NCBI GenBank assembly: GCA_035906255.1
Contig: JAMIFM010000018.1
Coordinates: 62,001 to 126,000 of the forward strand
DNA from: SB11 sp035906255
GTDB lineage: Bacteria > Bacteroidota > Bacteroidia > UBA8524
Direction of reading: 5' to 3'
Length of the DNA: 64,000 bases
Under the pieces are notes generated by a model, which was not told the origin of the DNA, made no database searches, and saw only the letters and a program-made list of their open reading frames with translations. Positions 18,649 through 27,480 of this stretch are shown here, piece after piece. Numbering within the stretch: the first letter of the stretch is position 1; each line of letters opens with the position of its first letter. The position numbers and the translations under genes are program-made.

Positions 18649-19755
18649 TTAAGCCTTGGATTTTACATTAACTGTTATCGGTGGCCTTCTTATAATTTCA
18701 GTTTGTGAATTAATCTCTAAGCTAACGAAAGGCTCCAACATAATTTTTACTACCGATTGTGAAGTGAGAACTTCTTCTTCTGGAATATCAGAAAAATCTT
18801 TGTACTCAGTAATTTCAATACCATTCTTGCTTTTTTCCTTTGCCACAAAGGAGCGGCCTTTAGTAATGTAATCTTCGACGATTAATACATAATCATATTT
18901 TTGAGCCCTATCAAACAACATATAGTTTTGTGAGATATTATAGATATAGTCAAATGAGATTGTTTTAAGTTCAATAAAAGAATTTTCAACTTTGAGAAAT
19001 CTATTCGGATAATTTTCAAAATTTATTGTGCATTGTTGAGCATAATAGTAGCTATGCTTTATTTCTTTGGGAGCAAAAACACCATGTATTGCGTCTCTTA
19101 TTTGTTCTAAAAGGTTGTTTCGTATTTCGATTAAGAGTTTTAGAATATGATTATTTTGTTCAAAATTGGCATTTTCCAACAATTTATATAAGTTGCCTGA
19201 TTCGGGAAACTCTTGGTTTTCGGTCAATCCAAATTGGAGATTTAGATTTAATGGCTTATTAACGTCTAATATTGGTTTATGAATATTTCCAATTGAAAGT
19301 TGAAAATCTCTAAATTCAGAACCAAAAAATTGCAAGAAAAACTCCATTTTCCTTCCCGACACCCCCCATTCTTCTTTGGATAAGTCCCTCACAACGAAAA
19401 TATCTATCCCTTTTGATTTTGCATATAATTCCGCTCCCAACTCATAACCGACTGTTGTAAATATAACCCCTTTGTTAGCTGTCAAATCATCAAGTGCAGC
19501 AAAAACAATGTCAATAATTGCTCTATCAACTTTAGAAGTCCAAAACTTGCACTCAACTATTATTTTAAGCGTATGAAATTGAACCTTTTGGTAAATTAGA
19601 ACATCAATTTGCCGAGTAGCCCCTGATTTTCCAATTTCCGTAACATTATGTCTCACTTCAACACCTGTACCTTCAAGATATAAATCGCGAACAAAATGCT
19701 CAAAATCTCTCCAGTCAATGATTTTGTTTAAGAAATCTGAAATTGGAATGTCCAT
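18649..19755 (-). CDS. Mrr-like restriction endonuclease-fold protein
   Basis: The first 130 residues match the Mrr catalytic (PD-(D/E)xK) fold: FEHFVRDLYLEGTGVEV, then RQIDVLI with Asp51, then VECKFW with Glu68 and Lys70, and a helix with ANKGVIFTTVGYELGAELYAK. The rest (residues 130-368) is a mixed region I do not recognise. It may recognise the target or signal. Mrr-type nucleases cut modified or foreign DNA. The gene is convergent to the polymerase operon, ending 16 bases from its stop, and is AT-rich compared with the phage-like genes. It may be an exclusion or defence gene carried by the element. Confidence 0.75.
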   Translation of the reverse strand: MDIPISDFLNKIIDWRDFEHFVRDLYLEGTGVEVRHNVTEIGKSGATRQIDVLIYQKVQFHTLKIIVECKFWTSKVDRAIIDIVFAALDDLTANKGVIFTTVGYELGAELYAKSKGIDIFVVRDLSKEEWGVSGRKMEFFLQFFGSEFRDFQLSIGNIHKPILDVNKPLNLNLQFGLTENQEFPESGNLYKLLENANFEQNNHILKLLIEIRNNLLEQIRDAIHGVFAPKEIKHSYYYAQQCTINFENYPNRFLKVENSFIELKTISFDYIYNISQNYMLFDRAQKYDYVLIVEDYITKGRSFVAKEKSKNGIEITEYKDFSDIPEEEVLTSQSVVKIMLEPFVSLEINSQTEIIRRPPITVNVKSKA

Positions 19756-19792
19756 CGTATCATTTATGAATTACTAAAAACAATATTTACAA

Positions 19793-20524
19793 TTACAACC
19801 CTAATTGGATTGGCACTTTACTTAAAATTCTTTCGTCATTCTCCTTTGACTTTACAATCTTACTATCCACAGGGTAATATTCAAATTCTGAGGTATCAGC
19901 AGGTTTCATAAGTTCTGCAATAAAATCTAAATCAGCTTTTGGGTCAAGCCAAACAGGTATTGTGTCAGGGTCAAGTAGCAAAGGTGAGCGATGATGCCCA
20001 ACCTCTTGTAATAGAGGTGTTGCTCCTGTGGTAAGAATTGAGAACGTTCGGATAGTTTCACCCGTAGATTTATCCGTCCAATCTTCATAAATCCCACCAG
20101 CAAAAAATGGTTCGCTATCTTTTCTATGTATTAAAAACGGCTTGTTTAGTTTTTCCTTTTCAGAGCCTTCTATAAAGAAATCCATCGGAATGATACACCG
20201 TCTCGTTTTTACGGCATTCCGAAAACTCGGCATGGTAAATATGCCCCGAGTTCCACTATATGCAGGGTCATTTGTTGGGTTTTCTTTTCCCTCAACTCTT
20301 GCATTAAACAAGTACATTTTTTTCTCCCCCCATACCGGACACAAGCCGAACATTGACCACTGATATACAGCAGGTTTTTCAGGGGTAAGAATAGCTGCAT
20401 ATTTACCCACCCATGTATTTAAGTTTAGTTGCATCCCCTCTTTTGGGGCAATATCAGTTTCAGGTAGAAACTCTTGCTTTACTTTTTTGAGAGGTAGTTT
20501 CTTTTGACCGAATGTTCCGCACAT
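19793..20524 (-). CDS. SRAP (HMCES/YedK) family protein
   Basis: It starts with Met-Cys, which exposes Cys2 after methionine removal. Cys2 is the residue that makes the thiazolidine crosslink to abasic sites in this family. Other family features are NARVEG near residue 75, RRCIIPMDFFIEG, and VGHHRSPLLLDPDTIPVWLDP with the active-site His. The 243-residue length is normal. SRAP proteins shield abasic sites in single-stranded DNA and are often encoded beside translesion polymerases, as here. It may form a small unit with the adjacent membrane protein gene (8 bases apart) or with the polymerase pair. Confidence 0.92.
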   Translation of the reverse strand: MCGTFGQKKLPLKKVKQEFLPETDIAPKEGMQLNLNTWVGKYAAILTPEKPAVYQWSMFGLCPVWGEKKMYLFNARVEGKENPTNDPAYSGTRGIFTMPSFRNAVKTRRCIIPMDFFIEGSEKEKLNKPFLIHRKDSEPFFAGGIYEDWTDKSTGETIRTFSILTTGATPLLQEVGHHRSPLLLDPDTIPVWLDPKADLDFIAELMKPADTSEFEYYPVDSKIVKSKENDERILSKVPIQLGL

Positions 20525-20532
20525 GGTACAAT

Positions 20533-21393
20533 TTACTCAAATTCCGTTATAAATTTCTCAACTAAATCTTCATTATCATTAAACTGTATTATGGTTTTAT
20601 CATCCTTTGGGTAGTTATCCCAAACAACTTTACCCTTCTCGCTAAGTTCCTTACTTACTACAAATATCAAATGACAATCAGGCATTTTCTTGCTAATTTC
20701 TATTGCTTGATTTACTTGCGCTCTTTTAATGGACGTTTCTGAATAATAAATGTAAACTATGTAGTCCTTACCTATGTAATTGAATTTTGTATATAAGTTT
20801 CTTGTAGATGTTGTTTTTTCTTCCAATTTAGAAGGGATTATTTCGCTAAATCCTACCCTTTGCATCAGTTGCAACAAAATTTTTTCTGTTGCTAAGAAGT
20901 TAAAAATTACCGCTATGTCTGCTTCACCTTTTCTCGCAGTTTGGATTACCCTGTTAAATAAATCACCAAGAATTATTATTGTACAGATTAAAATTATTAG
21001 TACCGTTCCAATTATGCTATTTGAAGTTGTATGCCAAAATAAATAATATATAAATGCAAATGCAATAAGTACTTTAAGCAGTTGATTTGCACTTGGTAAC
21101 CTGTTATTCTTGTCGTCTTCCATTAAATCAAAAAAGAAATCATAAAATTCATCAAAATTTTTCCCTGCTACCCCTCTTTTGTCAGCATTGGGTTTGTCGA
21201 TTACCTTATTCCACAATAAATAAGCTGCAATACTTTGAGCAATAACGGAATCATCTATTTTGGATGGACACTTAAAGAGTTTGAGTGTTATTTTTAAGAT
21301 AAACTTCAAACTTTTAAGCCCAATAGCTTTAATAATTGGAAGTGCTTCAAAAAGGAATATGTATGAAATGAAGAAAAGGAAAATCATTTCCAT
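20533..21393 (-). CDS. Membrane protein of unknown function
   Basis: The 286-residue protein has an N-terminal hydrophobic segment (MIFLFFISYIFLFEALPII) and two adjacent transmembrane segments around residues 105-140. The C-terminal cytoplasmic domain (NYIGKDYIVYIYYSE...DCHLIFVVSKEL) has an alternating alpha/beta pattern. I do not recognise the family. The gene is AT-rich, lies 8 bases upstream of the SRAP gene, and follows a tiny membrane-protein gene. A membrane anchor with a soluble sensor-like domain would fit a defence effector, but the sequence does not prove this. Confidence 0.6.
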   Translation of the reverse strand: MEMIFLFFISYIFLFEALPIIKAIGLKSLKFILKITLKLFKCPSKIDDSVIAQSIAAYLLWNKVIDKPNADKRGVAGKNFDEFYDFFFDLMEDDKNNRLPSANQLLKVLIAFAFIYYLFWHTTSNSIIGTVLIILICTIIILGDLFNRVIQTARKGEADIAVIFNFLATEKILLQLMQRVGFSEIIPSKLEEKTTSTRNLYTKFNYIGKDYIVYIYYSETSIKRAQVNQAIEISKKMPDCHLIFVVSKELSEKGKVVWDNYPKDDKTIIQFNDNEDLVEKFITEFE

Positions 21394-21420
21394 TAGGTAG
21401 CCTTCTTTGAATAAGGCTAC

Positions 21421-21582
21421 TCAATAGTCAATATTGGTTAAATCATAAGTAATATTTTTTCCCGATAACCATTCAAATAGAATTGACATTAAAGCCAATG
21501 ACAAAAGAACTCTTAGGGTTGCATAAATTAACTTAGTTAGTTTTTGGGGTTCTTCAGTAAATAATTTTAAGAGTTCAATCAT
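21421..21582 (-). CDS. Small membrane protein, 53 residues
   Basis: This short frame begins with ATG at 21582 and reads MIELLKLFTEEPQKLTKLIY, then a single hydrophobic segment (ATLRVLLSLALMSILFEWL) and a polar tail ending in NIDY. It lies 27 bases upstream of the 286-residue membrane protein in the same direction. Small one-segment membrane peptides often partner such proteins. No homologue is recognised, but the frame is intact and fills the gap. Confidence 0.45.
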   Translation of the reverse strand: MIELLKLFTEEPQKLTKLIYATLRVLLSLALMSILFEWLSGKNITYDLTNIDY

Positions 21583-21626
21583 AGTAAGCGAGCAGGGTGT
21601 GTTAAAGATGCAAGTTTCTGTTGTGC

Positions 21627-22382
21627 TTACAAGATAAGCATTCTTTTACTCACATTAAACTGCAATCCCGTTTCCCCGTATCGGTTTTTGGTACATTCCG
21701 CATAGTTGTTCACGAAAGTAGTATCCACCTTATGTACCATGATGTTTATTCCGGCATCGTACAGCGGTTTTGTACCGCCGCGTATTTTCCCCTGTGTGGT
21801 TCGTTGGAAAATCACAACAAATATGCAGTTCGGAAAATCATTCCGCAGCCTGTCAAACTCAGCACTGTCCACGTCCAGTTTTGTCCAACTGTCGATGATT
21901 ATTACATCAAACAGCTTGGCTTTCTCACGGACATCTTTTAAGGAGTTGTCCTCACTGACGTAAAACCGTTCACGGTTAGTAGGTTTCAGGTGTTTGTCGC
22001 GGTTGGTCATAACGATGTTGGAGTTCGCCCCGATTTCAAGAGAATAGAACCCGATTTTCATTCCTAAATCAGCGAATCCGTCGGCAAGTTGAAAAGCGAA
22101 TTGGGTTTTCCCTGAGCCTTGGTCGCCCTCAAGGGTTATGGCCAGCTTATACCGTTCTAAGTTCCCTAAAAACCTGCCCAAATCACCCTTTAGGCTGAAA
22201 GTGTCCTGAGCAGGTTTTATTTTATTAATCGGGGTAAACCCCGAAATCACTGCTTTTGTTACGGGCGGACTATCCGTCGGACGTGTCCGAGGACTGGCCG
22301 CCCGAACTACTTTTTTGGCTTTAACCCTGATAAGTATTGTACCTGAAGACGGGGTTTGGCGTTTTTCACAGCAGCTTTGCAC
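21627..22382 (-). CDS. RecA/RadA-fold ATPase
   Basis: The protein has a Walker A motif GDQGSGKT at residues 86-93, a Walker B VIIIDSW near 145, and a C-terminal KNRYGETG that resembles the KNRFG motif of RadA and the DnaB-like clade. The first 60 residues are a basic, low-complexity leader. The only usable ATG lies inside the upstream lysine-rich gene, so the two overlap by 76 bases in different frames. In the element it could be a recombinase, helicase loader or a genome-packaging motor. The RadA-like motif favours recombination or replication. It is the last gene of the long leftward operon. Confidence 0.75.
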   Translation of the reverse strand: MQSCCEKRQTPSSGTILIRVKAKKVVRAASPRTRPTDSPPVTKAVISGFTPINKIKPAQDTFSLKGDLGRFLGNLERYKLAITLEGDQGSGKTQFAFQLADGFADLGMKIGFYSLEIGANSNIVMTNRDKHLKPTNRERFYVSEDNSLKDVREKAKLFDVIIIDSWTKLDVDSAEFDRLRNDFPNCIFVVIFQRTTQGKIRGGTKPLYDAGINIMVHKVDTTFVNNYAECTKNRYGETGLQFNVSKRMLIL

Positions 22383-23017
22383 TTAGTCAGCAAGTCAGCG
22401 GTAATGTTCACTTTCCCGAATTGCTCGACACCCTTTTCAATACTGGCAAGCCCTAACTTAATCTTACTTGCAATTTGGTTTAAGAGGGATTTGTGCGACG
22501 GAACATTCGTGCCCTTTTTAACCGTCTCCAGTCTTTTTAAATAGGACTTAACGGCAGTTACCTTGCGGGGTTTCCCGTGCCAACCAGCAAACGTCCGAAT
22601 CAGGTTCAGTTCCGCACTCAGCTTTTTCACTGTCACTGGGGCTTTTTCCTCCTTTGGTTTTGGGGTAGCTTTCCTTTTAATGGCTTTCTTAGCTTTGATG
22701 GGTTTTTTCTTCTTAGGGGTGGCCGTTCTTTTTACCGTCTTTTTCTTTTTTCGGGGCAGCTTGGTCTTTGCAGGTGCTTTTACGGCTGGAAGTTTCTTTA
22801 CCCCTTTGGCTTTTTTAGCGGCAGGTTTCTTTACTGTTTCCTGATGGGTCTTTTTAATTACCTCTATCAGTTTGTCCACGTTCTGCTTTATAGACGTGTC
22901 TTCGTTGTAAAACTCCTCGTATAGTTCAAGGTTCTCTTTTTCTGACTGGAGGTTTTTGGGCAATAATGCCCAATTAATGGGGGCGGTAGTTAAATTTTGG
23001 GGTGTAATGGTTATCAT
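22307..23017 (-). CDS. Lysine/alanine-rich, histone H1-like protein
   Basis: Residues 60-125 are almost entirely K, A, P, R and T (for example KKAKGVKKLPAVKAPAKTKL and TPKKKKPIKAKKAIKRKATP), the composition of H1-like DNA-binding tails. The C-terminal 100 residues are a helical domain (LNLIRTFAGWHGKPRKVTAV...). It starts 2 bases after the helicase stop and overlaps the ATPase gene. I infer non-specific DNA binding or compaction, for example genome condensation, from composition only. Confidence 0.6.
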   Translation of the reverse strand: MITITPQNLTTAPINWALLPKNLQSEKENLELYEEFYNEDTSIKQNVDKLIEVIKKTHQETVKKPAAKKAKGVKKLPAVKAPAKTKLPRKKKKTVKRTATPKKKKPIKAKKAIKRKATPKPKEEKAPVTVKKLSAELNLIRTFAGWHGKPRKVTAVKSYLKRLETVKKGTNVPSHKSLLNQIASKIKLGLASIEKGVEQFGKVNITADLLTKCKAAVKNAKPRLQVQYLSGLKPKK

Positions 23018-23018
23018 A

Positions 23019-26000
23019 TCAGGCTACATTTAATAATTTAATTTTCAGTTCAAGGGCTTTTGCTTTTGCCAACGCAAGACGTTTGCGACGTTCTCTGTCG
23101 TCCGATTCCGTTGTTGGAGGTTTGGGTTTGGGTGCTGCCCCGGGCAAAGGGATAATACAAGTACCGTTGTCGGTGGGGTTAAATTGGTAAGCCAGCAAGT
23201 GGTTTAACCCTGCAAAGTCCATTGCAGCGGTGAGGGGTAACCGTCCACTAACTTTCAGTTTCTCCTTTTTACGGATAATATCTTCGGTAATGCGCAGAAA
23301 GTTTTCGGGGCTTTTTTGTTCGGCATATATTTCTTCAATGCGGTTTTGCTCTTTGACCAATTGTTCTTTTACAATCTCAAAATCGGTATCCAATGAATAG
23401 CCTTTTGCCTCAAAAACAGTCCTTTCAGCTTTTGCAATCCCGCCCATGTATGTTTTCAGGGATTCAAAGGATATTTGATAGGGGTAAACAACGTTACGGG
23501 TAACAAAAATGGTAGGGGTTATTTTTCGGTACAGGTTTACTAAATCGCGGTCAGTGTGTTGGGCGTTGTCTTCAAAAGCCTGTATTTCCTTAATAAGTTC
23601 GAGTGCCTTTTCCCTGATTTCTTCCATTTGCCCATCGGTTTTGCTCCATGAAATTCTGTAACGGTATGTATCCCCCTCAAGAAAATGAGCCAACCCGCGC
23701 TTCCAAATGCTTGGATAGCGCAAACATTCCTCACGGTATTTTAAAAGCCCTGCTTTGTAAACAGAGATGTTTCCGACGGTATCCATTTGAGACTTTAGGA
23801 TTTTAAGTTGATTGTCCAACTCCCGTTGCTCTTTCTCCAAGGCGATTTTAGCCAGTTCTGTGATATTGGTATAAAGGGCGAACTTTACCTCTTCGGTATC
23901 CAAGCTGTCCAAGTCTAATACATTGCCACGGTCGCTTCTGTACCATATATCGTTGATACGTTGGGTTTTTTCCTCCAGCTTTTGGAACACAAAAACGTCC
24001 ATACTATCCTGCACCAAGGGCATTACAATCCTTACGTACCCGAACTCGTTACCTTGCCGCCAAATACGGCCTTCCAATTGTTTGGCATCAGTTGGGTTCC
24101 AATCGGGGTAACAGTTGTATAAAACTGTACCCTTGCGTTGCAAATCAATCCCTTCACGGATGGTGGCCGTCCCGATAATGACCTTTACTATCCCGTCCAA
24201 AAAGGCATCCTTGATGATTTCACGGCGGGATTGGGACACTTCCGAAGTGATTACCTCCACTTGGCTCACCGTAGTGCCTTTGTATTTTACCGAAGTCTTA
24301 AAACCAAGTTCTTTTTCGAGGTATTCTACAATGTACTTAAAGTACTCTTTGCCTCGGTTCATATAAATAACCTGCCCTGATACGGGTTCGCCCCTTTTTT
24401 CGTGCCAGTCCTTTACCGAACGAATGCACCCGATGGTGTACATGATTTTGGGGCTTTTCTCTACAAACTCTTTATAATCTTTGGGTGTTTCTTTAGTGAA
24501 CAAGAAAGGGGACAAGGCATTGTCTAAGCTCCAGCCCAAACAGCGCATGATGGCTTTTAGTTTTTCCATCCGTGATACAGTGTTTGGATGGTTGTTAATA
24601 AAGGCTTGGTTTTCCTCCTGCTCTTCGGTCATCTTCAGGTAAGTCACCACCTGCTGGTTAGGGGGTAGTTTTACAGGCAGCCCTGTTTTTTCATCGGTTT
24701 TAGTGGTGCGGGGCAGGCTGATTTTACAAGGGCGTTTGACCCCTGCTTCTTCCCCTGTTTTATAGTTAATGTGGTTGTATATGAGCCGTTGCAACACCAA
24801 TCGGTTGTTAAATGATTTTACTACGTGCTTTTTGGCAATATCCCCCTGATAGGTCATCACGTACTCGTAGGATTGATTGATAAAAGTTTCCATAAAATCG
24901 TACAGGTTGGTAACCCCGTACTTTTTCATGTTTTCGTACCCCACCATTGAGAGCATGGAATAGATTTCCATCGGGTTATTGGTAAAGGGGGTAGCGGTGA
25001 GCATCATTACATTCGCCCCATAGGTACGCTGTATGTAATTGGTGATAAAGAACATCTTTTGCGCCCGTGCACTTTGGCCGCCGTCAAACTTAAACCGCTT
25101 ATTGCCGTCTTCATCGGGAGGCACGTAACTAAACACATTTTTATAGTTGTGCGCTTCGTCCACGCAGATAAAATCAAACCCTAAATCGTCCACGTTCACT
25201 ACCGTTTCCTTGTTAGAGCCGCCTATAAGCTCCTCCAGCTTTTGGTTGAGTTTGGCTATGTCCCGTTTGGTATCGGCTTTATCAGGGTCTGTTTGATGGA
25301 TGATATAAGAAAGTTCCTCAAACAATCCGTCCATGAGTTTTTTGGAAAACCCCAAACGCATAAGCCCTTCGTAGGTAAGAACGGTTACTGATTTTTCGGC
25401 AACGGGCTTTTTTAAGTTGGTTTTGCCCAACACTTGTGTGCCCATGTTGTACCAATCGTTCAGGGTGTACCCTGTGCCTGTTAATACTCCTGAAATTTCC
25501 TGTCCTGTGATTTTATCGGTATAGCCAAAGAGTTCTTTCAACCATTTACTGTAAGTGGGGTTAGGCACGACAATCAAAGGACGTTTGCATTTACCGCTGT
25601 ACAGGGCGTTTGCGATATTGATAATGGCCGTCATGGTTTTACCTACTCCCACATCGTAAGCGATTAAACCACTGCCTACCGCAGTCATAAAGGCAATGCC
25701 TTCCCGTTGTATGGGGGTGATGGAAAGCGGGGCGGTCTTAAACAATGCCGAGCATTCAAAACCAACAGGGATGCGCTGGTATTGGACACTTGACTGACCG
25801 TTGTACTGTCTGTTCCATGTAAAATCCAATTTAACTTTGTCTTCCTCTAACAGGGCTTCGTACAGAAATCGGGCAAACAATTGCTCACCCTCTAATGGGG
25901 CATATTGTTCGATTAGTTCCTTTTCGGCCTCTTCCATCCCGCGCGAATAATTGCGGGCTTCTAAATAGAAGCGTTGGATTTCATAGGCAGATACGTTTTG

Positions 26001-27200
26001 AAATTGGGCATCGTCCAACTTCTTCATCCATGCAGAAAATGCCACTTGCAGGGATACCCCATCGGTAGCGGCAACAGTAGGTAATTCAACATCTGCCAAT
26101 GCTTCGTTTAATCCATAGATTTTGAACGACAGCTCGTTGGTGGCAAACTTTGATACTACGGAAATCTTGGGACGGTCTTTTATATCGGGGGCACGGACAC
26201 TGATTTCTTTAGGTTTAGAGGCATCGAGGGCTTTTTTATGGGCGTCAAATGCCTTCTGACCAAAAGTGTCGGTGATGTATGCCTTGTCTTTTTCAAGGTC
26301 AAGCAAACGGTCGTAAATATTGCCGTAGCTGTAAATGGGAAAAGGTAACAGTTCCCCGTTCAGGTAATACAACGCCCCTTTTTCCATTAATTCCTTTATT
26401 TTACTTTGGGAGGGTTTTCCTGTATCGTACTTTTCCCAACCCGTCATTTTATTGCCTTTGGATTTTTGGTAGTACACCCACGCTTGCTTTTCTTCGGTAG
26501 TTATCCCCGCATTATACAATTCATCCACTTGGGTAAAAGAGAGCATGGGTTGTTTTTGGCCTTTGGCAGGAGCAACTTTTCCTAATCCCGATAATCCCGT
26601 TACTTTTTCATACGGTAGTGATTTTAACAGTTGATATACCGCAGGGTCTAAGGTGGGAAAATGGTCAACGGTCAACTGACTACGGTCAACAGAGCCGTCC
26701 ACTGCAATACCGTTAACCGTTGACTGTTGTCTGTGGACTTTTCCAAGTTTGAGTTTCAAGGCAAGTGCTTTTGCTTTAGCGGTGGCTAAACGTAGTCTTT
26801 TCATTTTGTCGGAATCGGAATGTTGGGGGTCAGTGTTAATGGAATTGGTAATGGTGTCCTCTACTTCTTTGCGTGAACCTTTTACTTTAATTGGAAAATC
26901 CCTTGAGGTAACTACCGTTTCTTTGCCGGCTATTTTTTCGGGATGGATAAAAAACCACGTTGAGTAGGTGGTGAGTTCAGTAAACGTTAAGGGTGTTTCG
27001 GACTGAGATACCCCGAACTGGGCAGTTTTAGCTGAGAGGTTGTATTCAATTTCAGGGTGTACATACCCTTGTTTTAAGAGTTCGCGGGGGCTTTGTTTGT
27101 TGTCGGTATCAGCCAACGTGTCGATGTAATACACAATGGCTTTGAGCCTGCCGCGCACAAACTTGGGGTGCTGAGATACGTGGTGTTTATCCCGCTTCAT
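23019..27200 (-). CDS. SNF2-type helicase, DarB-like antirestriction family
   Basis: This 1393-residue superfamily 2 helicase has Walker A YDVGVGKTMTAI near residue 515, DEAH in FICVDEAHNYKN near 680, the TATPFTNNP motif, and QLEGRIWRQGN (motif VI) near 1045. With the methyltransferase one gene upstream it matches the split form of the large DNA methylase/helicase proteins typified by P1 DarB, which travel in the virion and protect incoming DNA. The ATG at 27200 is preferred to 27245 because it has a GGAGGGGG ribosome-binding site 5 bases upstream. A basic motif (AKAKALxLKxKL) occurs near residue 140 and again at the extreme C-terminus. A copy of the intergenic repeat family has been translated in frame just after the first motif. 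Confidence 0.85.
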   Translation of the reverse strand: MKRDKHHVSQHPKFVRGRLKAIVYYIDTLADTDNKQSPRELLKQGYVHPEIEYNLSAKTAQFGVSQSETPLTFTELTTYSTWFFIHPEKIAGKETVVTSRDFPIKVKGSRKEVEDTITNSINTDPQHSDSDKMKRLRLATAKAKALALKLKLGKVHRQQSTVNGIAVDGSVDRSQLTVDHFPTLDPAVYQLLKSLPYEKVTGLSGLGKVAPAKGQKQPMLSFTQVDELYNAGITTEEKQAWVYYQKSKGNKMTGWEKYDTGKPSQSKIKELMEKGALYYLNGELLPFPIYSYGNIYDRLLDLEKDKAYITDTFGQKAFDAHKKALDASKPKEISVRAPDIKDRPKISVVSKFATNELSFKIYGLNEALADVELPTVAATDGVSLQVAFSAWMKKLDDAQFQNVSAYEIQRFYLEARNYSRGMEEAEKELIEQYAPLEGEQLFARFLYEALLEEDKVKLDFTWNRQYNGQSSVQYQRIPVGFECSALFKTAPLSITPIQREGIAFMTAVGSGLIAYDVGVGKTMTAIINIANALYSGKCKRPLIVVPNPTYSKWLKELFGYTDKITGQEISGVLTGTGYTLNDWYNMGTQVLGKTNLKKPVAEKSVTVLTYEGLMRLGFSKKLMDGLFEELSYIIHQTDPDKADTKRDIAKLNQKLEELIGGSNKETVVNVDDLGFDFICVDEAHNYKNVFSYVPPDEDGNKRFKFDGGQSARAQKMFFITNYIQRTYGANVMMLTATPFTNNPMEIYSMLSMVGYENMKKYGVTNLYDFMETFINQSYEYVMTYQGDIAKKHVVKSFNNRLVLQRLIYNHINYKTGEEAGVKRPCKISLPRTTKTDEKTGLPVKLPPNQQVVTYLKMTEEQEENQAFINNHPNTVSRMEKLKAIMRCLGWSLDNALSPFLFTKETPKDYKEFVEKSPKIMYTIGCIRSVKDWHEKRGEPVSGQVIYMNRGKEYFKYIVEYLEKELGFKTSVKYKGTTVSQVEVITSEVSQSRREIIKDAFLDGIVKVIIGTATIREGIDLQRKGTVLYNCYPDWNPTDAKQLEGRIWRQGNEFGYVRIVMPLVQDSMDVFVFQKLEEKTQRINDIWYRSDRGNVLDLDSLDTEEVKFALYTNITELAKIALEKEQRELDNQLKILKSQMDTVGNISVYKAGLLKYREECLRYPSIWKRGLAHFLEGDTYRYRISWSKTDGQMEEIREKALELIKEIQAFEDNAQHTDRDLVNLYRKITPTIFVTRNVVYPYQISFESLKTYMGGIAKAERTVFEAKGYSLDTDFEIVKEQLVKEQNRIEEIYAEQKSPENFLRITEDIIRKKEKLKVSGRLPLTAAMDFAGLNHLLAYQFNPTDNGTCIIPLPGAAPKPKPPTTESDDRERRKRLALAKAKALELKIKLLNVA
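26661..26739. repeat. Intergenic heptad-type repeat, in-frame copy in the helicase gene
   Basis: The segment is built from units such as GGTCAAC, GTCAACTGAC, GTCCACTGC and GTTGACTGTTG, the same units found between genes at 27.4, 30.1 and 33.8 kb. Here they lie inside the helicase reading frame and encode the stretch HRQQSTVNGIAVDGSVDRSQ and a few more residues. Confidence 0.7.
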
Positions 27201-27399
27201 ATTCCCCCTCCAACTGCGCAATTGCACCCATTGGCGAAACAGCATTTTTTGCCATGTAGGCCAATATCATTGCTTCTGCTTGGTTCAATCCATCGGCTTG
27301 TTTTGCCAGCTTTGAAAAATAAGGATATACCGATGAGGCAAGAGAGCTGAGTTCCTTGCGCACTTCGGTTCTTAATTGCTGTATTTGGTTATCGGTCAT
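27187..27399 (-). CDS. Small helical protein
   Basis: The 70-residue protein from the ATG at 27399 begins MTDNQIQQLRTEVRKELSSL and continues with further amphipathic helix and ends in QLEGEYEAG. A longer GTG start at 27426 would run into the repeat sequence and is less likely. It overlaps the helicase ATG by 14 bases, so the two are coupled. No family is recognised. It may be a partner or chaperone of the helicase. Confidence 0.5.
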   Translation of the reverse strand: MTDNQIQQLRTEVRKELSSLASSVYPYFSKLAKQADGLNQAEAMILAYMAKNAVSPMGAIAQLEGEYEAG

Positions 27400-27420
27400 T
27401 GTTAGTTGTTGTTTTGGGGA

Positions 27421-27478
27421 GTCCACGGACGACGGTCAACGGTTTTGCAGTGGACTGTTGACTGCCGACCATTGACTA
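27421..27478. repeat. Intergenic heptad-type repeat, copy 2
   Basis: GTCCACGGACGACGGTCAAC and following bases are nearly identical (about 35 of 37) to the segment starting at 30069. It fills the gap between the methyltransferase stop and the small helical gene. Confidence 0.75.
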
Positions 27479-27480
27479 AT

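Noticed and set aside
21627..22382. Considered the RecA-fold ATPase as an A32/FtsK-type packaging ATPase of PRD1-like viruses
   Set aside because: The C-terminal KNRYG-type motif points to RadA/DnaB-like proteins. I could not see the FtsK/A32 motifs, so packaging is only an alternative.
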